Positions 1-13,422 of a stretch of DNA of 64,000 bases are shown in pieces (within the stretch, counting starts at the first letter, position 1; each line of letters begins with the position of its first letter). The notes under the pieces were generated by a model, which saw only the letters and a program-made list of their open reading frames with translations, was not told where the DNA came from and did not search any database. Made by a program: the position numbers and the translations under genes. This DNA is from Paramecium octaurelia (Eukaryota; Ciliophora; Oligohymenophorea; Peniculida; Parameciidae), in assembly GCA_905182995.1 (NCBI GenBank), contig CAJJDP010000145.1:124118-188117 (forward strand). Reading direction: 5' to 3'.

Positions 1-99
1 AAAAAAAGAGATTGGTTATGATAAATACAAGCCGATACAGGGAGTAGTTATTTTCATACAATCAATTTGTAAATACATTTACTAAGAGGGAATCTAATA

Positions 100-480
100 T
101 TTTTCATAATTCTACTAAATAATTAAAGTATATATTTTCAATTCTATCATAATCTCCTTTTATTCAAACTCTTGATTCTATATTCAGTTTTATGCTCATT
201 TGGCTTCGAATTATTGGATTTAAGGGCTATTGGTTTCTATTTTATTTTATGGTTTTTTTATCTTGATTACCTGTTTATGATGTTATTTGTTTGTCCTAAC
301 TCTGAAACAATCCCAAGATCTCTGAAAATTCAAACCAAAATTGATATTATATTACTAGGTATATGCTTTGAGATTCTCGGGAGGCAGAATCTTTTTTGTA
401 TTTTAAATCTGGAAAGTAGAAAGCAATCTAAGCTTTCGATTTCGGTCAACAAGATATTGAGATCATTTCAAATTAAATGA
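100..480 (+). other. possible 3' part of a membrane protein gene, unresolved
   Basis: An open frame (ciliate code) runs from after a TGA at 19-21 to a TGA at 478-480. From about 172 it encodes a hydrophobic stretch (LWFFYLDYLFMMLFVC) followed by a polar, basic tail. The composition looks protein-like, but no ATG opens the frame before the hydrophobic segment, so a 5' exon would be needed. It could be the spliced end of a gene starting outside the window or a decayed remnant. Nothing else recognisable lies in 1-548. Confidence 0.3.
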
Positions 481-548
481 AATAGGTTATAAAATAAATA
501 TCATTTAAGGATTGTCATATAATATATTTATTTATTATAATTTTTAAA

Positions 549-2191
<1,643 letters not shown>

Positions 2192-2224
2192 TTTATGCTT
2201 AAGACAATATAATTTATAAAAATA

Positions 2225-2665
2225 ATGAAAACTTCATACTGTTGGCGTAATTAGAAAGTATAGGTATCGCCCTTGACTTGTCCTTAGAACAAATCCAAAT
2301 TCGAAAATAGACTGGCCAAAACTAAAAAGTAACTAAGCTTTCATGAATAAGAGAATTGGAATGACGAACACATTATAAAATATCGTAATCACTTAAAAGA
2401 TGTAAGAGAGTTGAGGTAAAGATGGCATATCATTGAGAGACCAATGAATGCCTCGATCTCTGAAAAGGCTAAATCTGAAATCCTAGACATGGAATAATCA
2501 GTAATCATCCTATATAAATAAATAATTAGATACAACATATATCCCTTGAAAAACCTAAAAAGAAATCAAATATCCGTCCATTTAGTTCCTAGTAGTAGAA
2601 ACTACTATCGCAAATTTCACAAATATACTCGTTTTAATAATGCGCTAATCGTTAAAATAAAATGA
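2225..2665 (+). CDS. hypothetical basic protein, 146 aa
   Basis: This is a single exon ending at TGA 2663-2665. The protein is rich in Lys, Arg and Asn with few hydrophobic clusters and no signal peptide or membrane segment. Short motifs such as RPMNASISEKAKSEILDME suggest a helical middle. It starts 33 bp after the MAPK15-type gene on the same strand. I do not recognise a family. Coding status rests on the continuous frame with several TAA/TAG codons, balanced amino-acid use and a GC content above that of the flanking spacer. Confidence 0.55.
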
Positions 2666-2793
2666 AACTCTTTTTATAATCTGATGACAATTATGCTAAT
2701 CGATCATTCAGATATTACAAGAATTTTACAAATTATCTTAACTCGATCAAATGACTCTTTATATTTATATATATATTTATTAAAATTTATATT

Positions 2794-3204
2794 ATGATCA
2801 GAATCTTAGATTCTGGAGACTTAATATAAATAGTCCATGAGCACAAGCATGATACTCTTTAGGATATTCTTCAATAAATTGGATTTTATATGATATAACA
2901 TCATTGTGAAAAAGGAACATTTTGAAGGGTTTAAACCTTTTACTTTAACTATCTTAATTTTAGAAATACGAAAGATACATTTTATAAAGTTCTTTATAAA
3001 AACAAATGGTTTTAAATAGCAAAGGAATAATCTTTAATTAAATCATATTCCTTAAATAATGAAGGTCATCAAGTTAAATTGTGTTATTGGTGTTGTTTAA
3101 GGAACTCTATATATTCTTAAATTTTATCTAAAAAAATTAACCAAGAAATAATCAGTGTATTCTGGCATGAAATGTTCTATATTCGCCAAAATATATTAAT
3201 ATGA
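2794..3204 (+). pseudogene. small gene with one in-frame TGA, probable decayed gene
   Basis: A 137-codon frame starts at ATG 2794 and ends at TGA 3202-3204, but codon 44 (2923-2925) is also TGA. Both halves look protein-coding: the first reads like a compact folded N-terminus (MIRILDSGDLIQIVHEH), the second is rich in aromatic residues and Cys (KLCYWCCLRNSIYSQ). No GT...AG pair of normal size removes the TGA while keeping the frame. The simplest reading is a TGG-to-TGA nonsense change in a recent pseudogene; a sequencing error or a readthrough codon is also possible. Family unknown. Confidence 0.45.
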
Positions 3205-3784
3205 TGTATCTTTTTACTATAAGTAGTATATAAGTTGATTTAATATTTAAACGAAAATAAGAAACTATTCTTAAGTAAGTCGTTTTCCTTATAATATAGG
3301 GACTCATAACCTTATGATAATTAATAATTTATATAAGAAATATAAAATAAAATTTAATTAAAAACATATTATATATTAAGCTCCTTTACCTAGACAATAG
3401 AGGAAATTAATTATAAATATTTCATTTAATGAATTTTTAAATTATAATGTTAACTATCTTTGAATATCAAGATTTAATACTTAAAGGTAAAATATAAGTT
3501 TACCACATAGAAATCTGTTTTATATTATTGGTAAAATTGTCTAAACTATCATATGTGCTTGATGATTAACTTTTATTTTTTTGGTTGACTGATCACGCAT
3601 AATTAATTTTATTATATTTTTTCTTTATAATCATAATTAAAACTATTCAATTTCTATTAATCAATAATTATATATTAAAGATCATCTTGTTCAAATTTTG
3701 GGTTATCTCTACCATCATTATTCTATTTTTAAGGTTGTTTTTTGGTTATAAAAGTTCCAGCTAAAATGCAGGATAAGAACCCTA
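3205..3784. other. AT-rich intergenic spacer
   Basis: About 580 bases of very AT-rich DNA with scattered TAA/TAG and homopolymer runs. I see no convincing exon, RNA gene or repeat here. It separates the TGA-interrupted gene from the next plus-strand gene. Confidence 0.5.
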
Positions 3785-4243
3785 ATGTTGAATCGAGAGA
3801 TGACAAACAAACAAAAATTTTTGGTAGATGATGTGACTACTTGAATTTAGATTATATAGTTTTATCAATATTTTAAATAAATGTAAAAGTCATAATTTAG
3901 ATTTGAGAATAAACCTTCAAAGCAGTTTCCATTAGACAATAAAGTTTGGAAATTGCAAGAGCACCCATGCATAAATGATGAACCTTTGCTCATTGAAGAA
4001 TCAGAAGTAGGCTATCAAATTGAGGTTATAAAAATCTTCAAGTAGATTTACTAAAATAAATTAGCGATTCTAGATGTCAACAATATACTGAAAGTATTAT
4101 TATAAATAATTATACTGTTCATTCTGTTTCACAAGTCTTTGACAATTAATTAGATTCAGAACTTGTACTATCCAAATAAATTTTAGTGTTCTGAAAATAT
4201 GAATAATAAATGGGACCAATATCAATTCAAGCAAATTCCATGA
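3785..4243 (+). CDS. hypothetical protein with one membrane segment, 143 aa
   Basis: Two exons are joined by a 27-nt intron at 3824-3850. The product begins MLNREMTNKQKFL and ends QYQFKQIP at TGA 4241-4243. A hydrophobic stretch near residues 80-100 (KVLLQIIILFILFHKSL) could be a single transmembrane helix; an acidic segment precedes it and an Asn-rich tail follows. The alternative upstream ATG at about 3769 is in a frame that does not join to the second exon. No family recognised. Confidence 0.5.
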
Positions 4244-4535
4244 AAATCACATAATTTTTTTTAAATCTATTAGACTAACATTCTTTTATTTCATTTATAT
4301 CAAATATTACATCAAAGTCATTTATTCTTAAAATGCATTTTTGACAGCATCATCACTTGTTTGCAAGAATTATCCCAAATATTTATAACTTAACTATTAG
4401 CATGAATTTGAAGATTTAATGAAATATAGAAGTATAATAGTGTATTTGTTGACAGAATAATTAAAAAAGGATAAAAAAGATTTAAATTATTAATTCTAAT
4501 AGTGTAATTTCTTATAATATAACACATTCAATAGA
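4244..4535. other. AT-rich spacer between convergent genes
   Basis: This lies between the 3' end of the hypothetical membrane protein and the 3' end of the SRPK gene. I see no gene in it. Confidence 0.4.
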
Positions 4536-6698
4536 TCATTTGGACCAGAGCCAAGGATGCTAAAGTGCCTATCTGGCTGTCACTCTCTTCTTTGGTTCAA
4601 ATGCTAGCATTGGAACAAGAAAATCTTCTATTTGATTTGCATCTGAATATGAAAAACCGTATTCACTCATTAATATTTTACTAATAGAGGTTGGGTGCAA
4701 ATCCTTTAAATAATTTAATTATCTACTTTAATGTTAATTAACTAGCCGGTTTTGTTAAAGAATTCCCTGCTATTAGAACCACTCAGTGCCCATTTTTTGT
4801 TCATTTTTCCTAAAACTTCCATCATTTAAGCTAAATGATCATCTGATTTCTTAAATCCTTTTCCCTTTTTCGGCTTGAATAAATAGTCATTAGTAAGTAA
4901 TTCAAACACAATGCAAGCAGTACTCCAAATATCAGTACTAGTATCATATTCAATTCCCAAGATGGCTTCAGGTGCTCTATATTCTCTAGTCTGTATATTA
5001 TCTGTAAAATGCTTATTGGTCCAACAGGCATTTCCAAAATCAACAATTTTAATTGATAAATCTCTATCTAACTTTATTTTGATATGCTCTTTCCATCTAA
5101 TTTATAAATAACAATATTATACTTCAAAGTGTATAAAGTTTCTTCATCTACTTCCTCTGATTCTGACTCATCGCTTTAATCTTCTGATTTCCAATCTTAA
5201 TCGTCTTCATCAGATGAAATTTCTTCTTCTCCACTGTGACTTTTCTTTTTATCTTTTTAGGCTTTTTCCTTTTCCTTTTGTAAATTTCTATGTTTATGGA
5301 CATGATGGATCTCTTCTTTTTACTATAATTCTTAATTCTCTTTTTCTGGATTAATCTATTATTCAACTTAATTTTTTATAGTTTCGATATTTGATATTTA
5401 TTCAGATTCATCATCTGTTATTGGCTCAAGTTAAACAGTATTTTAAACAGATTAAATATTTGTAGAATTTTAATCTTAATTTAATTAAGTACTCTGTTAT
5501 TATATTGATGAATCTTCTTATATCTGTTCTTTAATAGTATTATTATTTGTATTTAATTATGTATCTTTTTATAATTATTATTGTTGAATTAATTGTTATT
5601 TTTATGATTATTACTATAATTAATCTTGCTATTATTATTATTATTACTGTTATTACTATTAATCCTGCTATTGTTGTACATCTTATTATTATTCAGTTTA
5701 TTATTATACCTAATAATCTTTTTCTTATTACTATTATAGTTTCTTTTATTTCTACTTTTTTCTCTTTTCCTATTTTTTATTGGTTGTTTTCATGGATTTC
5801 TTTAATTTTTCCAAAAATTTCATGCTTATTGGTTTTTTTTAGACCATTTTCATTTATTCTACAAATTCCCCAAAATTCTATGGTTTCAATTAAAGCATAA
5901 TATTTTCTGGCTTCAAATCTGTGTGAATCATGTTACATACTTCGTGCATATACACTAATCCAATTAAGAGTTCTCTTGTGATTTATTTTACCAACCACAT
6001 GCCCATTCTTTTATCATAGTCATCAAAGTGAATAATTAAATCTAATAAAGAAGGTCCTAGCACTTCAAAAACTGTACAATAGTGTTTTCCATGCATTCCA
6101 TAATGAATAAAATTGTCAACCATTTCTACACAATATGTTTCATTCAATTTCACTTTAATATCCATATCCTATTCTGTATTTTTAATGTTTGGATCACCCC
6201 ACTTAAGAGTTGAATAATCTAATTTTGGAATCTGAGACAATTATTCTTAATACTAAATCCATTTATCATCCTTTATATGCTTCTATAAATCCCTATATTT
6301 ATTTGAATTGAATACTTCAAAAGCTCTAATTCATCAATAGCACTTTCTTGATAACTTTATTTGCTTTTCTATATTTTCAATGCAACATGTGTCTCAGATT
6401 ATTTATCATGCGCCAACCAAACAGTTGAAAAGTGCCCCCATCCAAGTTTTTGAATAACTTAAAATCTCCCATTGTGAAATTTGTCTCCAATACTAACGGG
6501 ATGATAACCATCTTTTTTGTAATCCTCGTAATCTTCAGCTTCACTGCTATTTTCATATGGATCAGACGATTTAGAAGAACAGGAGGAAGATGATCGAGAT
6601 GGAGGTGAAGCAGGTTATTGAGGCTGTTATGATTATTGCTCAGCTATTCTTTTTTGCTTCAAGAGTTCAGAGATAGGTTTCTTATTCTTCTATTTCAT
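4536..6698 (-). CDS. SRPK-type serine/arginine protein kinase with Gln-rich insert
   Basis: About 697 residues from four exons (introns 6293-6315, 5097-5122, 4723-4742). The N-lobe shows IQKLGWGHFSTVWLA and the lysine in HVALKIQ. The C-lobe begins with the SRPK hallmark HGKHYCTVFEVLGPSLLDLI, then HTDLKPENI, and after the insert KIVDFGNACW and TREYRAPEAILG, ending in VTARQALQHPWLW. Between the catalytic loop and DFG lies an insert of over 250 residues made mostly of Gln encoded by TAA/TAG plus acidic and Lys-rich blocks. SRPKs phosphorylate splicing factors and usually carry a spacer between lobes, but this one is placed later and is very Gln-rich. The last intron has two possible splice sites. 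Confidence 0.9.
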
Positions 6699-6768
6699 AA
6701 AATACCACTCTTTATTCTAAAATTAATTTTTAATTAAAAAAGAATTCGCAAAATTTATGTCAATTTTA

Positions 6769-7844
6769 TCAAAAATAATTTACTTTGATTGAAACCAATG
6801 CAATCATAATCATGATCACTCCAAATCCATCATATATAGTAAGTGTATGTATTTATTCCTTAATGTCTACCTCAAGATACCTCAAGTATCCCTTATCAGT
6901 TAATAGTAATACTCCTGATTGCCAACACTTATATGCTAAAAGTCTATTATTGATGACTTTGCTCTATTGTTCAATCAATTCAATTAATTGCACTTTTGAA
7001 TTTTATAATCTGACAAAATACACAATGCTTTTTCTCATCTATTGATAATATTGTATAATATACTGCATAAAGTTGTGTACCATCTTCTGAGAATTATATT
7101 TCATCTACTTGTTCTATTTTGTAAAATTCAATTTTGTTTGATGTAAAGTATAATAATTTTGCGTTGATAATCAAAATGAACTTCTCAGATGAGTGTGCTT
7201 GATATAGAACAAATAAGTTTGTCAATTCTTTCAGCGATATTTGATATTCGTAAAGTTAAATCAATTTTGTCTCATTATTCTTTTAAAAGAGAATGTGCAA
7301 TGTTATTGATGCCATTATTCTACAAGCAAGTATAAGGACTTTCCCTTTTTATAAGTATTTGAATTAATCAATCATTTTCATGTCTTTGCATTATATAGAT
7401 TTCAATGTGATATCACTGCTCTTCAGTCTATATTATTATTGTTTGTATGAGATGGAACAATTGGAATTGTTAATGACCTAGAAACTTAATAGTAATTCTT
7501 TCATGTAGGTGTGATTTCTCTTCTGCTGGCAAATGCTATGATCCTCGTTGTTGATTTATTATACTCTAAAATCTCATACTCTATGAATGCATACATTCTT
7601 TATCATATTCAATAATCGTTGAATTATCTACAATCAAATAATTCATGGATTGCATAACTTTAAATCGTGGTAATGGTTTTGGTTCTAAATTCAAAAAAAG
7701 GGAGTTGAATAAAGAATATTTGAATTTATCATTACTAGTTGCAAAATCGTTATAGACTTCTGCATCTATTTTCTCTTTAATATCTAATTGAGGTATTTTT
7801 AAAATCAACCAGATTATCCATATGTAAATTGTTTCAATTATCAT
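6769..7844 (-). CDS. hypothetical protein, 337 aa, beta-propeller-like
   Basis: The start MIIETIYIWIIW is followed by alternating short beta-like segments (KFILIINAKLLYF, IQFSEDGTQLYAVYYTIL, VLLLTDKGYLRYLEV), a pattern typical of propeller blades, but I see no WD or kelch signature that names the family. Two 31-nt introns (7428-7458 and one near 6968-7001) restore one frame to TGA 6769-6771 and the total length is then a multiple of three. Its start is head-to-head with the TRAPPC2L-like gene, 16 bp away, and its end is 70 bp from the SRPK start. The N-terminal WIIWLIL could be a weak signal or membrane segment. Confidence 0.5.
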
Positions 7845-7860
7845 ATAATATTAAATTAAA

Positions 7861-8271
7861 ATGTCTATTGCTTGTATAGCTATAATAGATTCATAGGACA
7901 AACTGAACTTTATTGATTATTACATAGATAATGAAGATCAAGCGCATTTCAAATTTCAAACTTACACAGCTCTACAACTAATAAGTCCTATTTTGTAAAA
8001 GAAATTGAATGGAGGGACAACAACAGAACCTTATTTAGGAGTTCTGTATACAATCTATTTGCCAAATAATGACTACGATGTGCATGCATATATAACGATA
8101 ACACAATTGAAAATGATCATATTTATCAAGCAAGGTACCGAAAAATTAAACTTATTGGCAATTTTCGAAAAGATATATGGATTATATCGAGCCTCTAATT
8201 TCAACCCTTTTCACCAAATAAATCTTAATAAACTCATAAAACCAATGGTTATAGAATTCAATGGAATTTGA
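7861..8271 (+). CDS. TRAPPC2L-like trafficking complex subunit
   Basis: A single exon of 136 residues. The start MSIACIAIIDSQ, the HF-containing core, TTEPYLGVLYT, YDVHAYIT and the end ASNFNPFHQINLNKLIKPM follow the sedlin-like longin fold of TRAPPC2L in order and length (family about 140 aa). TRAPP subunits tether vesicles and activate Rab GTPases at the ER-Golgi and Golgi. It shares a 16-bp intergenic gap with the divergent hypothetical gene at 7844. Two TAA/TAG codons are read as Gln. TRAPPC2 itself is the main alternative, but the EPYLG(V/L)LY motif favours TRAPPC2L. Confidence 0.85.
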
Positions 8272-8302
8272 TTATATTATATATTAAAAAAGTTTAAGAA
8301 AT

Positions 8303-10658
8303 TCAACAAAAGTATTTCTCTAAAAGTGTTTATAGAGAATCCAATGAAATAGGTTTCGAAATTATTTCATTCATTCCGCTCTAATGTGCTAACTCTGCAT
8401 TTTCCAACCCATTATAAGCAGAACACATCACAATGATAGATTTTTATCGTTCATTTTGTAATAGTTTAGAAATCTCTAATTGATTTTTAATTTAATACCT
8501 CACTACTAGTAGTAAACCCATTCTTTCCTGGCATTTCAATATCCATAAATATTAACTTATAGGCTTTGCAACAAATATTTTACTATCTCTATCTCACCTT
8601 CTTAATTGCTGAATCTCCATCATATGCACTATCTGCCTTGTATCCAAAATTTTGAAGTAATGCCATTAAGGTGATATGATTGAAAGGTACATCATCAACA
8701 ATCAAGATTTGGTTGCATTCACAATGATTAAGGAATTTCCTAGAAGATATATATACTCTTTATGCTGAGTTCTTAGTGTCTGATCCTAATTCCTCTATAT
8801 CCCGTATTGATGAATCCTCATCTTTCATCATTGTACTGACAGACTCCTCTATTGAAAAGCTAACAATTGTGTAAAATCCTTTTTCGCTCTTGATTTGCAA
8901 TTCGCCATCTCCACCTAAAAATTTTGCTATTCCTTTTGAAACTCTGAGACCCAATCCCATCTTATTAGATCCTTAGGGTTAGAAGATGGATTAATTTGAC
9001 AGTGTCAACATTTCTTCATTGGATATCCCTTCACCATTATCCCACACTGAAAATATACATTAAGAGACTCTCTTTTTTAAAGATAACACTATTCTGCCTC
9101 CTTACTTTGTGAATTTGATTGAATTGTTTAATAGGTTTACCAAAATTTAGGTTATTCTTAATTTGTCACTATAGATTGATATTTGAGAATTATAGTTTAG
9201 TATAAATTCAATCTATTTTTACGAGCATTCTTATTAAAATAATTCTTTTAGATCATCAAAAATATCACTTGCTTAAAAATTGTTTAAATTCAACTTAAAA
9301 TCCTCGCATTCTATTTATGCATAATCCAATATGTCATTTATTTAAAAAAGCAATCTACGACAAGAGATTATTGCTAACGATAAGTAGTTATCATTTAAAG
9401 TTTCATCTATTTTTTTACTTAAAATTTGCAATAAAGGTAGTGAACTATTTAAAGGGGTTCGTAATTCATGACTGAATGAATTCAATAATGCTTATTGAAA
9501 TTTGAATCTGTTAGTCAGTTCCTTCAACTCCTCTTTATCTGTAATATTTTCAATTATAAACAGAAATGCAATATCTTTTGTTTTCGTTTATAATTTAACT
9601 TCATAAACTTTAATTTAAAAATGCTTCTTTCTGACTTTTAGATCTTTCACTACATGAAACTTAAACATACGAGTCTAATCAGATGCCATAGATAGGTTGT
9701 CTTAAGGATTAATCTTAATGAAGCTTTTATTTAAAAATTCACTCATGACAAACTAAATATAGGAATGGGTCCCTGCATCTTAGATGCTTGATTAGAAGGA
9801 CCCTTTATTCTAGATGTTAACCTTCAGCCTATCCGACAACCAGTTAGCGCTATTAGATTTGATTCCAGTATTATATTAATAATGACTGGCTGAATTTTAT
9901 TTCAATTTCCTCAAGGGAACAATGGGTGGTTTGTGCTTTGTATGCGGACTAGTTTTTATTGAATTCAGTTAGGCACTAATACATATTAATAAATGTTACT
10001 TGGACAGTAATTAATCTAAGTGATTCAAAATTTAATCGGCTTGATTTATCATCAAGTAACTCATCAATTTCTCGTTGTGCTTTATGACTTGTAGGTTGAT
10101 GTCTATCAGAACTAATCCGTAGGGAAGATAGTTGAGTAGGTCCTCATCGAGAGCCACATTTATGTTCCTCTCTATGTGTGGGGTATTCTCATCGATCAGA
10201 TTCTACTAACATTATTCCATATAGCTGAAATGGGCATTGTGATTAGGTTGTCTTTAGGATTGAGAAGTAGGACTTGGTTTTCGGATTTCATTTTAGGTTC
10301 TTTCTTTATATAATAATAAATGATTAAGGGGTTACCAAAGAACAAATAGAATAAACTAGGAGGTAGTAAATTACACATAGAATTAGGCAGCTAGTCTAAT
10401 AGAAACATATACGCAGAGCGTGTGAGTCAAAAATTGATAGCATTGATGTTATTTTTTCAAATCAATTTGCATTATTAGCAAGTAGATGAGGGTGAAGTAA
10501 TTATTGGTGTTTTAGATATTGTAAAAGACTGTCTCCAATTACACGATAATGTTGATTTGAATCAAAATGTTAATAAGGTTTTATTTTTATTTTGCATATT
10601 CTGAACAAAAAATGATTAAATCCAATAACAATCCAATTGAATTTTGAGTAATGGTCAT
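8303..10658 (-). CDS. membrane hybrid histidine kinase with receiver domain
   Basis: About 775 residues with one intron (8476-8503). The N-terminal ~140 residues contain several hydrophobic helices (YFTLIYLLIMQI, CVYVSIRLAAQFYV, FILFVLWQPL), then a sensory region resembling PAS. The H-box SFSHELRTPLN, N-box LVNLLNNSIKFT, G1 VWDNGEGI and G2 MGLGLRVSKGIA form a complete histidine kinase. The C-terminus is a receiver domain with DD after QILIV, the phosphoacceptor Asp in IFMDIEMPG, and the Lys in ISKP. So autophosphorylation on His and transfer to Asp can occur within the protein. The start at 10658 was chosen because the frame is open upstream of an apparent internal ATG. It is divergent from a coiled-coil gene 208 bp away. 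Confidence 0.9.
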
Positions 10659-10866
10659 TAAATCTTTAGTTTCTTAACTTCCTGACCTTATCAAACTTAT
10701 TAAATTAGACAAGATCAATTAAATTAGCAATAGCTAAGTTTTTAATTGCATTATTATAAATTAAATTAGGTAAAGAAATTAATATTTAGATCACCATTTT
10801 ATAAACTTAATTTTATTGACATAATATGCATTAAACTTATAAAATAAAGATAATTTATTTCCATAA

Positions 10867-13222
10867 ATGTAAAATTACAATTAGGCAAATCTCCAAGCAG
10901 AAGTTACCCAATTACGCTAGGAAAAAGTTGAAATTGAAAATACCCTCTAAGAATTATTAAAATAGGACTCTTTGATTGAAAAATGGACAATAATGAAAAA
11001 TTTTGTGCTTGTTTCTACAGAGGTTGAGCGCTTATCTCATGCATATGTGGCTTTGGAATAGGAACACTAATTCTTGTTGAATACACAGAATAAAGACGTT
11101 TAGCAGAGCGAATAAAAACTAAAGATTTTGATTACTTAATTGGAAGAATTGAATGCATTGATGATTCAATAGCAGAATCGAATCGAAGACTTAAATAAAA
11201 ATAACAATGTGCTAAAATAAGCAATTAATGAGGCAACTCAGAGGATGCAAGTTATGAGTGACAATAATAAGCAGTTAAAATATAATGAACAGATTCTAAA
11301 TTAAGAGAAATAAAATTTATAAAATTAATTATCAGAATCAAATAATGAATTTAACAATCTTATGTAAACTCTAAAGGAGTGTGAGGAAATGTATAAAGGA
11401 ACCATATTCAAATAGGAGACAAACATTAAGAATTTATATCAACAAAATGAGAGTTTGAAAGGGGAGAGCAATAAAAAAGATAAAGTAGTTGATTAATTGA
11501 TGAAAAAGAACAATGATCTCATTAATGACATTGAGAGAATGGACAGAAAGTATAATGAGCAATCTTTGTAGATGAAGAAAATATCAAAGATGTATGAATC
11601 ATTGGAATAGGATTACAATGATTTTAGATTGCAACAATAAGGCAATCAATCTGAAGTATGTTTATTTCATTATTTTGCATATAGTTTCATTAATTGAGTA
11701 AGAGGATAGAACATAAAAATAAAGTATTGATTGATTTGGAAAATAAATATGATAAATTAAATGTAATAGTCAAAGCTTAGGAGGCATAATTGTAGGAGAA
11801 GAATTAATAAATTAAATAATTAAGTCAATAATTGGTTGAGCAATAAACCCTATTGATTGATATGAGAAACAGCAAGATTTAGGTCAAAAATGACAACGAG
11901 AGCGAAGTCAAACAATTAAGTGCTTAGGTTAAGAGACTTTAGGATAAGATAATGGAAATAAGAGGGGAACTTGAAAGTGAGACTATTTTGAAGGAGAGGT
12001 TACAAGCTTGCACTTAAAATAAGGAAGTGGAATTCGAGAAGCTATACAACTAAAATGAGGATTTGAAATCGGAATAATAAGCTTTGAAAAGATAGGTTTT
12101 GGAATTGCAGTAGGCGTTAAATGTTGAGAAGAGTATGTTTCTAAAGGTCTAATTGGAGTGCACAGGTTTACGAGATTAGATTAAACAGACATAGGAGAAG
12201 GATTAAATATAGGATTAAATGAATTTGGAAGAAGAGTGTACTTAACTGAGGGAGGAATGTGAGTTGTTAAGGAATGATTTACAATACTTTAAATACTAAA
12301 ATTAACAGTAACAGTAATAGATTGAGGAACTAAGATAAACAAAAACGTATTTAAGTAATATCTTGATGGACAGAAGACAATATTGAATTTATTAATTCTT
12401 ACTATTAATTATAAATTGATGCAATCTTAAAGGGAGAATTTACAGAGTAGGGGCCAACTGAGCTCTGGGCATAGAAATTTTTTATCTAAAAGAACCAAGA
12501 CAGAACCATCTATGATACCTAATTTTGATATCTTATAGGAGAATGTGAAGAATTAGTTTGCTCTAGGTCATATACGAGGGAAATGGCTTCATAAACCTTC
12601 GTATTTGATCCCAAAAACTGAAATTTAATAGAAAAGAGACGAGACTTATGGAAAGGTAAACAATAAATCGAAGACAAAAAAATTAACTTTCCTAAAATTT
12701 GGATTTAGAATGCATGAAAAAAAGAACAATTATTATTTGTAACCTCTTATCAAATAGGTTCACGATGCCTTTGGAGAATTGGCTAATGATGGCTCTATGG
12801 GAGTAGTTGACTTATGGAGTGATCGCAATGTGAATAGGTTGATGGATGCAATAGAAATGACTAGAGATAATTTGTTGGTGAGACGGATGGGTAAGGAAAA
12901 ATAGAAGAGTGATGAGTCAGGCTTAAATAGAGTGAACGATAAAAAAGTTAATAATATATTTAAATCCAGTGATGATGATACTTTTAAGATAAAATTTCAA
13001 TTAACTGATATCGAAAAGAGAAGATTGACAAGAATTGCCATGCCTACATTATGTTGGTAATTATTTATCCAATTTATAAAAATTAGTTAACTTCGGCATG
13101 AAGATCCCAATTAAGGTATTGCTGCTATTGTTAATTCAATTGATGAATTGCACCAAGAAAACCTGGAAATATACACCAATCTCTATTAGTAAATAAAAAA
13201 GATATAAAAAAATATCAAGTGA
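10867..13222 (+). CDS. long coiled-coil protein, 759 aa
   Basis: Residues ~10-480 are almost uninterrupted heptad-type coiled coil rich in Gln, Glu, Lys and Leu, with TAA/TAG read as Gln throughout. A globular-looking C-terminal third follows (QENVKNQFALGHIRGKWLHK, GELANDGSMGVVDLWSDRN, IEKRRLTRIAMPTLCWQLF) and ends at TGA 13220-13222. Three introns are needed, about 29, 19 and 28 nt; the 19-nt one near 12355 is at the lower limit for this organism, and the total is a multiple of three. The basic C-terminal part is distinctive but I do not recognise the family; a basal-body, axonemal or cortical role would be a guess. Confidence 0.75.
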
Positions 13223-13422
13223 TCATATATTTTGTAATCTAATCTTATTTGCATTGTTTGTAATAATAAAAGTGAATGATATCATATGAGAGATGAAATC
13301 ACTGTAAAATTATTATTTTGATTTGTGAGATTTGTATCAATAAAATACTAAGCCTTGACAATATTTTATTTTCTTTAAATCTCAATATTAATGATTTTAA
13401 TATATATAAATTAAATTAAATA
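13223..13422. promoter_or_regulatory. AT-rich spacer upstream of the dynamin gene
   Basis: This stretch of about 200 bases holds the 3' region of the coiled-coil gene and the 5' region of the dynamin gene, both on the plus strand. No specific promoter element can be assigned. Confidence 0.3.

Noticed and set aside
1..548. Telomere or chromosome end at the left edge
   Set aside because: No C4A2/C3A3-type telomeric repeats are present.
5547..5900. Plus-strand 117-aa Ile-rich ORF resembling a membrane protein
   Set aside because: Antisense of the Gln repeat in the SRPK gene; the Ile-rich reading comes from TTA/ATT complements of TAA.
10196..10378. Minus ORF starting MCNLLPPSLFYLF as an N-terminus for the histidine kinase
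   Set aside because: The kinase frame itself stays open 280 bases further upstream to ATG 10658 with membrane-like helices; no intron joins the other frame.
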